From Verrucomicrobiales bacterium (GTDB lineage: Bacteria; Verrucomicrobiota; Verrucomicrobiia; Verrucomicrobiales; Verrucomicrobiaceae): a stretch of 8,024 nucleotides of DNA. The position numbers and the translations under genes were made by a program. The notes under the pieces were generated by a model, which was not told the origin of the DNA, ran no database searches, and was given only the letters and a program-made list of their open reading frames with translations. The stretch spans positions 1 through 8,024 of the forward strand of contig DMMK01000200.1 in NCBI GenBank assembly GCA_003453085.1, written 5' to 3'. Positions 1 to 6,900 of the stretch are shown here, piece by piece (positions within the stretch are counted from its first letter, which is position 1; every line of letters starts with the position of its first letter).

Positions 1-75
1 TCCAGAGCTTTAGCTCGGTACAACTCCGCTTCGGAGCCGACTCCACATAGGGTCAGCATTTGAAAGGGTGTTCTG
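1..75. repeat. Imperfect direct repeat, copy 1 (partner at 171-247)
   Basis: The first 17 bases, TCCAGAGCTTTAGCTCG, recur exactly at 171-187. The similarity continues imperfectly for about 75 bp, with shared blocks such as GAGCCGA, TTGAAA and a closing TTCTG/TCCTG. The core holds a small palindrome, GAGCT-TT-AGCTC. The window starts at the first base of the copy, so the true left edge may lie outside. It looks like a dispersed non-coding repeat; no protein or RNA gene is visible in it. Confidence 0.6.
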
Positions 76-103
76 TTCTCAGTAAGTGAAGTCCAAAAGA
101 CGT

Positions 104-160
104 CCTCCCTCGCCCCGCTTGCGGGGAGCAGGGCCAGGGGTGAGGGGCGGTTGCAGCCCC
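104..160. repeat. REP-like GC-rich hairpin element between the two direct repeats
   Basis: CCCCGC (113-118) and GCGGGG (121-126) form a perfect 6-bp stem across TT. The pyrimidine-rich left flank and the purine-rich right flank (AGCAGGGCCAGGGGTGAGG) allow partial extension. A second short hairpin follows: GGGGC (144-148) pairs with GCCCC (156-160). A run of six A follows at 161-166, so this is not a rho-independent terminator on the + strand; on the - strand the T run precedes the stem. The overall look, a CCCCGC hairpin followed by a GGGGTGAGGGG tail, resembles REP/BIME-like dispersed intergenic repeats. Assignment to a family is inference. Confidence 0.5.
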
Positions 161-170
161 AAAAAAGTAC

Positions 171-247
171 TCCAGAGCTTTAGCTCGTCACACCCCCGCC
201 ACAGAGCCGATTCCGCATTTCATCAGGACTTGAAAAAGTCTGTCCTG
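171..247. repeat. Imperfect direct repeat, copy 2 (partner at 1-75)
   Basis: This copy begins with the same 17 bases as position 1 and then diverges (GTACAACTCC in copy 1 against TCACACCCCC here) before GAGCCGA and later short blocks match again. The offset between copies is 170 bp. The GC-rich hairpin element lies between them, so the arrangement is repeat - hairpin - repeat. Confidence 0.6.
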
Positions 248-249
248 AT
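222..249. other. Bulged hairpin with GAAA loop
   Basis: GACTT (227-231) pairs with AAGTC (236-240) around a GAAA tetraloop, and outside it ATCAG (222-226) pairs with CTGAT (245-249), leaving TGTC as a one-sided bulge. An alternative pairing is the exact 8-bp inverted repeat ATCAGGAC (222-229) / GTCCTGAT (242-249). No T tract follows, so it is not a typical terminator. It overlaps the end of direct-repeat copy 2, but copy 1 does not keep the structure. Confidence 0.35.
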
Positions 250-453
250 CTATCCCCTTCCGCACCCTCGCCCTATTCCCCAAAGTCGCCTCCCCGAGGC
301 TTGCACTGGCCGCCCGGATATTGGATATTAAGCACCTGACCCAGCCTCACAATGCTGCCGCCCAGAGGCTTTGCCATCATCGTTTTGTTTGCTCGCCAGT
401 TTCACCATTCACCCTTGTCTCCGATGTGCCACTCTCCCTGTTCCCCTCTCGTC
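250..453. other. Non-coding stretch before the first gene
   Basis: No convincing gene is present; the short open frames here are low-complexity and lack domain-like sequence. The region is rich in C and T. A very weak sigma70-like pair can be drawn: TTGCAC (301-306) with GATATT (324-329), 17 bp apart. It matches the consensus poorly and is not claimed as a promoter. The whole non-coding stretch to the left of the first gene runs from 1 to 597. Confidence 0.4.
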
Positions 454-504
454 ATGGGGATCGCGTGGGGACCGATGGGGATTCATGGGGAATCCGATCC
501 CCAT
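454..504. promoter_or_regulatory. Helically phased ATGGGGA repeat array, candidate operator
   Basis: Four direct heptamers lie at 454-460 (ATGGGGA), 465-471 (GTGGGGA), 475-481 (ATGGGGA) and 485-491 (ATGGGGA), giving start-to-start spacings of 11, 10 and 10 bp, about one helical turn. The inverted form TCCCCAT follows at 498-504. The 9-mer ATGGGGATC (454-462) has its exact reverse complement at 496-504. Direct 7-bp repeats on one face of the helix are typical of binding sites for OmpR/PhoB-type response regulators and some other activators. That this is an operator is inference. The array ends 93 bp before the start codon at 598. Confidence 0.5.
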
Positions 505-541
505 CACAGAGCGTTGATCCTTAATTCATTGTGACGACTCA

Positions 542-575
542 TCCCCAAATGGGGAAATTTTTCATCTCTCCCCAT
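542..575. promoter_or_regulatory. Second group of the same heptamer next to the start codon
   Basis: TCCCCA (542-547) and ATGGGGA (549-555) form a near-palindrome, TCCCC-AAAT-GGGGA (542-555), and another TCCCCAT lies at 569-575, 22 bp before the ATG at 598. These repeat the word found four times in phase at 454-491. A protein bound here would cover the region where the ribosome or RNA polymerase must act, so repression or a 5'-leader structure is possible. The local sequence is C/T-rich, which raises the chance of random TCCCC matches; the palindrome is the stronger part. Confidence 0.4.
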
Positions 576-597
576 TCCCCCTCATTCTTTCCAGCCC

Positions 598-3528
598 ATG
601 CGTTTCCTGACTCTGTTCGCCGCTGCCACCACCCTCTCTGCCTCGGCGGCAGAGGTCACCTTGCATCGTTGGTCGGGAGACCTCAATGTGCCGGATCCCG
701 TCGCCTGCACGGTGGATGAAAAAGGCCGTGTTTATGTGTCCTCCACCACCCGCCGTAAAGTAGGAGATCTGGACATTCGCGAGCATACGCAGTGGATCCC
801 GGATGACGTCAGCTTCACCAGCGTGGAGGAGAAGCGCGAGTTTTATCATCGCGAGCTCGCCCCCGGGAAAATGCGCCGTCCACGCGGCAGCCTGAAGGAT
901 CATAACAAGGATGGCTCCCTTGACTGGAAAGACCTCACCGTCCACAGCGAGCGCATCTACCAGCTTCGCGACACGGATGGCGATGGCACCGCAGACAAGA
1001 TGACCGTGTTTGCCGAAGGTTTTAATACCGAGGTTACTGGTATCGCTGCAGGTGTGCTCTATCACGACGGCTGGGTGTATGCCACCATCGCCCCGGACCT
1101 GTGGCGGCTGAAGGACACGGATGACGATGGTGTGGCCGATGTGCGCGAAGTCATCGCTCATGGTTTTGGCATGCACATCGCCTACGCAGGCCACGACATG
1201 CACGGGCCGCGCCTCGGCCCAGATGGCCGCATCTACTGGAGCATTGGCGACAAAGGCGTGAATGTCACCGACAAGGCGGGCAAAAAATGGTACTATCCCC
1301 ATGAAGGTGCTGTGATGCGCGTGGAGCCCGATGGCACTGGCTTTGAGGTCTTCGCTCACGGCCTGCGCAACGTGCAGGAAATCGCCTTCGATGACTTCGG
1401 CAACATGTTCGGGGCGGACAATGACGCCGACATGCCGGGGGAAAGTGAGCGCTTTGTTTACATCACCGAACGCAGCGATACCGGCTGGCGCTGCAACCAT
1501 CAATACATGAAGGCAGATAGCCGCTGGATGCGTGAAAACATGTGGAAGGCCGGAGCTGAGCAGCCTCTCTACATCACCCCGCCTTTGGCCAACTATTCGA
1601 ATGGTCCTGCGGGTTTCCTGCATGAGCCCGGCACCGCCCTTGGCCAACGCCTGCGTGGTCACTTCATCGTCAATCAGTTCCCCTCCGGCAAGATGGAGGC
1701 CTTCACGGTGAAACCAGTGGGAGCGACTTTTGAAATGAGCCGCGCGCGCCTAATCAACAGCGGCATCATGGGCATCGGCATGAGCTGGGGCCCCGATGGC
1801 CGTTTCTACATGGCCGACTGGGTGGGTGGTTATCCTCTGGATGAAAAGGGGGCCGTCTGGGCCGTGGATGAAGAGAAGGGGAGCGATGCGCCCGCCCGCA
1901 AGGAAACTCGCGAGCTTCTCACAGGAGGTTTTGCCGAAAAGAGTCTGAACGATTTGCAAATCTTGTTAGGTCATGCCGACCAGCGCGTGCGTGTGGCGGT
2001 TCAACTGGAACTGGCTAAACGTGCCGAGTGGAAGACGCTGGCCAAGGTGGCGGGTGATACCAATGCCCCACTACTGGCGCGCATTCATGCCATCTGGGGT
2101 TACGGCATTGGCTTCCGCCGGGGGCAGGTGGATGATTCTCCGCTGCACGCCATGCTGGTGACGGAGACCGACCCCGAAGTCCAGGCCCAGACCGCCAAGG
2201 TTCTCAGCGATGGAAAGCCGGGCGAGCCCAGCGAAGAGCTGCTCATTGACCTCCTCGCCGCAGAATCTCCTCGCGTGCGTTTCCATGCCGCCATCGCTCT
2301 AGGCAAGCTGGAGGTGCAGGATGAAAGCGCCGCTCAAACACTGCGCCACATGGCGGAAAAAGACGGGGCCGATGCCTGGTTGCGTCACGCCGTGGTCACC
2401 GGCCTTGCAGGCTGTGTGAAGTCGGAAACCCTCGCCTCCTGGACCTCCGCAGATTCCAAAAACCTTCGCGTCGCCGCCACCCTGGCCCTCAGCCGTCAGC
2501 ACTCGCCCCTGGTCGCAGGCTTCCTGGAAGATGCGGATGTGGCCATCGTCAATGAAGCCGCCCGTGCTATTCATGACGACGTCGGTGTGCCAGAGGCTCT
2601 GCCTCAGCTCGCCGCCATGCTGGATGAAACCCACGAGCTGGCGGAGCCCACCCTGCGCCGCGCCATCAATGCCAACCTTCGTCTCGGTAAAGCCGAAAAC
2701 GCTGCTCGTCTAACCAAATATGCTTTGGCCGATAAACCGCTGTCGCTGGAGGCCTTCCAGTCCCTCCTGTACTTCACTGAGCCTCCTCGCCTGGACCGTG
2801 TGGATGGCGTCCATCGCCTCTATCCTGCTCGCGATGCCGAGGCCGTGGCGGATGTCCTCCAGCCCAACGTTCAGGCCATGCTCACACTCGCCAATCCGGC
2901 GCTGAAAGCCGCCGGGATCGAATTGATGGTGAAGCTCCAGCTCGGCGTCGCCGCCCCCGCCTTGCAGCAGATCATTGGCGATACCACTGCCAAGCCGGAA
3001 CTCCGTGTCGGGGCCCTGAAACTCATGGCTGCGCAGCATTCCGCCGCCCCGGCCTTTGCGGAGACCCTCAAACAGGCCGCCGACAAAGCCGCTCCGGCCG
3101 AGCTTCGCATGGAGTCCCTCGTCCAGACCTTTGAACATCAAAAGGACCGAGCCCTTGCCGAGGCCTCCCGCGTCTTGGAGCAGGGAGTCGTGGCTGAAAA
3201 GCAGGCCGTCATGAAACTGCTCGCCGGCACCCAGACCAAGCCCGCCTCCGATCTCCTTGATGGCTGGATGCAACGCCTCGCCGCAGGCAAGGTCGAGGCC
3301 GGGCTGAAGCTTGATGTCCTCGAGGCCGCCCAGGCCCATCCGGAGCTCGCCGAGCGCGTCACCACCTACCAGCAGGCCCGCACCAGCGCCCCGCGTGATG
3401 ACCTTGTCGAAGGCGGCAGCAGCGCCAATGGCAAAGACCTCGGCAACCAGATCGGTGGCACCACCCCCGGCGATTTCGCCGGCACCCTGGAAAAAGTCCT
3501 CGTCAAAGCCGCCCCTAAATCTAAATAA
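598..3528 (+). CDS. Exported PVC-type dehydrogenase-like beta-propeller with HEAT-like repeats, lacking the heme domain
   Basis: This 976-residue protein resembles the putative membrane-bound dehydrogenase family of Pirellula and Verrucomicrobium (TIGR02604-like; glucose/sorbosone dehydrogenase-type propeller). Residues 1-18 form a signal peptide (MRFLTLFAAA..., predicted cut after SASAA or close by), so it should act in the periplasm or envelope. The propeller covers about 20-425, with blade-like motifs GPDGRIYWSIGDKG, FAHGLRNVQEIAFDDFGNMF, DNDADMPGE, NGPAGF and WGPDGRFYMADWVGGYPLDE. Acidic calcium-loop-like motifs sit at 101-112 (D-x-N-x-D-G-S, acidic at position 12), 125-133 (DTDGDGTAD) and 173-181 (DTDDDGVAD). 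Residues ~445-920 are a run of alpha-helical HEAT-like repeats, for example DLLAAESPRVRFHAAIALGK. Many relatives end in a c-type cytochrome module, but no CxxCH is present; the tail (936-976) is short and Gly/Ala/Lys-rich. The true substrate is unknown; sugar or alcohol oxidation is inferred from the family. The ATG is chosen because the signal peptide follows it directly; no Shine-Dalgarno sequence is visible. Confidence 0.9.
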   Translation: MRFLTLFAAATTLSASAAEVTLHRWSGDLNVPDPVACTVDEKGRVYVSSTTRRKVGDLDIREHTQWIPDDVSFTSVEEKREFYHRELAPGKMRRPRGSLKDHNKDGSLDWKDLTVHSERIYQLRDTDGDGTADKMTVFAEGFNTEVTGIAAGVLYHDGWVYATIAPDLWRLKDTDDDGVADVREVIAHGFGMHIAYAGHDMHGPRLGPDGRIYWSIGDKGVNVTDKAGKKWYYPHEGAVMRVEPDGTGFEVFAHGLRNVQEIAFDDFGNMFGADNDADMPGESERFVYITERSDTGWRCNHQYMKADSRWMRENMWKAGAEQPLYITPPLANYSNGPAGFLHEPGTALGQRLRGHFIVNQFPSGKMEAFTVKPVGATFEMSRARLINSGIMGIGMSWGPDGRFYMADWVGGYPLDEKGAVWAVDEEKGSDAPARKETRELLTGGFAEKSLNDLQILLGHADQRVRVAVQLELAKRAEWKTLAKVAGDTNAPLLARIHAIWGYGIGFRRGQVDDSPLHAMLVTETDPEVQAQTAKVLSDGKPGEPSEELLIDLLAAESPRVRFHAAIALGKLEVQDESAAQTLRHMAEKDGADAWLRHAVVTGLAGCVKSETLASWTSADSKNLRVAATLALSRQHSPLVAGFLEDADVAIVNEAARAIHDDVGVPEALPQLAAMLDETHELAEPTLRRAINANLRLGKAENAARLTKYALADKPLSLEAFQSLLYFTEPPRLDRVDGVHRLYPARDAEAVADVLQPNVQAMLTLANPALKAAGIELMVKLQLGVAAPALQQIIGDTTAKPELRVGALKLMAAQHSAAPAFAETLKQAADKAAPAELRMESLVQTFEHQKDRALAEASRVLEQGVVAEKQAVMKLLAGTQTKPASDLLDGWMQRLAAGKVEAGLKLDVLEAAQAHPELAERVTTYQQARTSAPRDDLVEGGSSANGKDLGNQIGGTTPGDFAGTLEKVLVKAAPKSK

Positions 3529-3549
3529 CCCCCCTCAGCCGTAGCTATT

Positions 3550-3654
3550 TTGGGGCTCAACTGATACTCCCTGCAAGCCAGCAATTTAGTTGGGCCCCAT
3601 CTGAGGTTCCCCGCGAGCCAGTAGTTCATTTGGGCCCCAACTGAAGTTCTCGTC
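3550..3654. repeat. 40-bp tandem repeat, about 2.6 copies
   Basis: Units begin at 3550, 3590 and 3630, exactly 40 bp apart, each opening with TTGGG followed by GCTCA or CCCCA and then (A/T)CTGA. Units 1 and 2 match at roughly 28 of 40 positions and share the block GAG/AAG-CCAG; unit 3 breaks off after CTGAAGTTCTCG. The repeat begins 21 bp after the stop codon of the upstream gene. Because 40 is not a multiple of three, the array is unlikely to be coding. It may belong to a dispersed intergenic repeat family of this lineage (inference). Confidence 0.65.
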
Positions 3655-3853
3655 TTCCCTTCTTAAAGGCCACCCCAACGAACGCTTGGGAAAGAAGATC
3701 TCTAAGCCACTCATGGTCGGGAACCTTCCAAAGGCCCGCCAGAAGACAAGAGACAGAATCCGCCCCGAAGAGGCGAGTGCCATAGCCGGCTCATAGGAAA
3801 AGACCCACGTTTTGTCTGGGGTTTTGGCGGTAAAGGTGCTAGAGTAGAAGAGG
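3655..3853. other. Intergenic sequence without a recognised feature
   Basis: Together with the tandem repeat this makes a gap of about 385 bp between the two genes. No rho-independent terminator (stem plus T run) was found after the first gene. CTTCTT (3659-3664) and AAGAAG (3692-3697) are complementary, but the arms are short and far apart. Open frames on the - strand run through here into the next gene, but no domain or start signal supports them. Confidence 0.4.
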
Positions 3854-3912
3854 CTTTTCCTCCTCCCCTCAACTTGACTCCTTCTTTCCGCCTTTCCCGT
3901 TTTCGTCCATTC
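3854..3912 (+). promoter_or_regulatory. Pyrimidine-rich leader before the second gene
   Basis: Only 8 of these 59 bases are purines. There is no Shine-Dalgarno-like GGAGG at a proper distance from either the TTG at 3874 or the ATG at 3913. The first gene has a similar leader (561-597, 5 purines of 37). Pyrimidine-rich leaders can promote initiation through ribosomal protein S1; that this happens here is inference. Confidence 0.3.
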
Positions 3913-6900
3913 ATGGCGCGAGTATTCCCCACTGTCTGCACCAGCCCCGGACTTTTTGGGTTTATCCTCATGAGTCTCCTGGTCACCCTGGGCCACCTCC
4001 GGGCGGACGATCCCGGGCCAGGCATGGCCGATACCTCGTTCAATGGCACCGGGTATGTCACGCTCACGCACACTTCGGTGAATTCACTGCTGAAGCCGAT
4101 GATTGCCCTGACACCCGAGGGAAAAACCATCCTCGCCAGTGCCCGCAAGAAAGTCGGCAGCAGCACGTGGGAGTTCATCATCCAACGCCTGCAGGTCAAT
4201 GGCGCACTGGACACTGACTTTGGCAATGCAGGGATATCGATCGTGCCTGTACCCGCCGAATTTGAGGCGACCTCCATGGTGGATGCTTGTGTCCTTCCAG
4301 ACGGGCGTATCGTGGTCGCGGCGACTCTCTGGACCGTCATTGCCACCACACCCTCACAGCAGACCGCCTCCCATTCCGCGCTGCTTTACATTCCCGAGGC
4401 CGGACTGCCAGATTCCACCAATGTGCCCGGCGTCCTTTCCATCGGTGTTCGTTACAGCCAGGTCAAAGACCTGACCCTGGATTTGGACGGAAATTTACTG
4501 GTCCTGGTCAATCTTCGCAGCCAATCCTCAGGATTGCCCACTTTGTCTGCGTATCGAGTCTGGCTGACAACGCCCCGCCCGGTAGGTGCCGACTCCGCCG
4601 TGGTGAGCGTTCCCTCTTCCCTCAATCTACCCATTAACACGCACAGCTACGGCACCCAGATAGCTGTCCTGCCATCTGGAGAAATCTACGTCGGTGGCTA
4701 CACCAGTAATGGCAGACCGTTGCTGCTAGTGAGCACACCTTACCCGTGGGGACGCTCCATTCAGGGGACGCTCTTTGAAGACGGGTCTGTGGGCTCTATT
4801 GTCTGCCTCGCCGTGGATTCTCAAGGCATGCTCCTCGCCACCCGAATCCGTCGGACCAGCATCGACAGTAATTCGGCGTCATTGCAGATTCTGAGATTCA
4901 AAATGAGCCTGTTGAAAGACGAGCTTTTTGGCCAGTCAGGTGAGATGACGCTGATGTCATCTTTCTCCAGCCATCAACTGGACATGGCCACCCAGCCGGA
5001 CGGCCGGATCCTGGTCGCCGTGAAAGACGGCCCTGGCTGGGACGGTGTTTATCGTCTGACGACGACTGGTACTCTAGACCTGAGCTTCAGCTCCACGGGG
5101 TTCCGTTACATACAGTCATCGGAGGACTCATGGCACACTAACTTTCATCACATGCGCGTGTACACGGATGGCAAGATCGTCATCGTGGACCACTCCACCA
5201 GCTATGATACCGGCACATGGACTGTGGCCCGCGTGCATAGCGGCATGCCCCTCCGGGAGGGGCAGCCCGTCATCACCTCCCAGCCTGCGGCTTATCACCC
5301 GATTCCGGTGGGACAGACCTTCAGTTATCAGGCCACGTTCACGGGCTCTCCTCCATTCCACTACTTCCTCACTGAAAATAGTCAGGTGGTCGCTAGTGGC
5401 ATCACCACCGAGGGCAGCTTTACTAGGACGCAGGGGGTTGTTGACGCCGTTTACCGGTTTAGCGTCGGCAATGCGAACGGCTGGACCGTCAGCACGACCG
5501 TTTCCACCCGTGCCCTTTCGCCCCCCGTGCTGAATTATGACTTTGGTCCCGAACCCTACCCGAACACCGACTATCTTTATGCCTATCCGTTTCAAACCTG
5601 GATCAGGGTTTCCGGCCGCGCCCCGATGACCTACCGCCTGATGGCCGGAGATCGGGAGGTGCAGTCCGGCACCGTGGAAAATGGCACGATCGACATGAGG
5701 CTGCGCAACACCGCCCTCCATGAACTGATCGTCACCAACAGCGATGGCGAGACGCGCTCGGGACTCTTTGACGTGACTCCGCAAAACGACCCCTACGTGA
5801 CCCTCGGAGATGATCGACTCTTTTACAGTGGCACCACCGGGCATTTTTTCACCCGCTCCTGCACCATGAGTGAGGAGTACACTCTCACACACTATCGAAA
5901 TGGCAAGCTGGTTGAGTCTTCTTACGTGCCCTACAGCGACTGGCGGAAATTTCATCTCCCTGAAAAGCTCACGCTCGCAGACGCAGCCACTTTCACTGCC
6001 CGCATCCGTACGCCGCGCAAAAGCTTCACCAGTAAGCCCGTGGAGGTCTGCATCGTCGATCCCGCAGCGCAATCCCAGTACATGGCAGTGGGGAAAAAGG
6101 TTAACATCGTTGCTCCAGTGGCAGGCAAGGGCCTGAGGTATGTCTGGAAAAAACAGAACGAGCCCATCACGCCATCCCAGCGCATCCCCAAGGTCGACCA
6201 AGCCACCCTGAGTATCACCAACGCTGAGGAAGAGGACGCCGCGGTCTATACCTGTGTGGTCACCAACAGCAGCGGTCAGGCCCTGGAGACCGGCCCCATC
6301 ACCCTGGTGAAAGACGAGGCCGTGCCGACCTTTTCAATCACGGAACTGGAGGGTGCCGCCCTGGGAGGGACCTATGTCTTTGATCTGAACAGCGAAAACC
6401 GCACCGGCTCTTTCACCATGAGCGGCCTGCCGCCCGGGCTGATTTATAACAAGACCACCGGACTCATCACCGGGCAGCCGATGAAAGCCGGGACCTATCA
6501 GGTGAAAGTCGTGGCCACCAACGCCGCTGGCAGTGCCCCTTCGCGGAACTTCAAACTCGTCGTTTCCCCGCTGCCGCATCCCATCAGCGGGGCTTATCAA
6601 GTGATGGAAAAGACCACCTACGGCCTAGATGGCTGGAGCGTGACGGGCAAGGTAACAGTCAATGCCTCGGCCTCCTTCAGCGCACGCCTTCGCGGTAGCA
6701 ATCTCCAGGGCAAAACCTTCTCCCGCACCATCGCCGGGGTTTTCACCTGGGATGCCAGCCTGCAAAAATACATCTATTCCTCGCCCGAACTCGACATCGA
6801 TCCTGAATCGACCAAGTCCTACACGAATTGGCACTTCACGCTGGATCCTCTGGGAGGAGCTGCAGCTGAGATGCCGCTGCAGGGCTCTATCGACATCGAG

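Noticed and set aside
144..166. Rho-independent terminator from the GGGGC/GCCCC stem
   Set aside because: The stem is followed by A residues on the + strand, and on the - strand the T run comes before the stem instead of after.
156..175. Relation between the left repeat region (GCCCCAAAAAAGTACTCC) and the 40-bp units (GCCCCAACTGAAGTTCTC)
   Set aside because: The similarity is short, gapped and C-rich; it may be chance and could not be extended.
86..534. Small + strand open frames in the left non-coding region
   Set aside because: Translations are Pro/Ser/Arg/His-rich without domain signs, overlap one another in different frames, and cross the repeats and the heptamer array.
562..1662. 366-codon open frame on the - strand opposite the first gene
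   Set aside because: It lies wholly antisense to a convincing gene with signal peptide and family motifs, and its translation has no domain-like pattern. Long antisense frames are common in GC-rich coding DNA.
3550..3654. Possible CRISPR array
   Set aside because: The units are contiguous and diverged throughout, with no identical repeat separated by unique spacers, and no cas gene is present.
3586..4349. Two overlapping - strand open frames (3586-4071 and 3711-4349) across the intergenic region
   Set aside because: Both run into the 5' end of the second gene, one begins in the 40-bp repeats, and neither shows a domain, signal peptide or clear start signal.
5128..6201. 357-codon open frame on the - strand inside the second gene
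   Set aside because: It is fully antisense to the Ig-like region; the + strand frame has coherent domain motifs and the - strand one does not.
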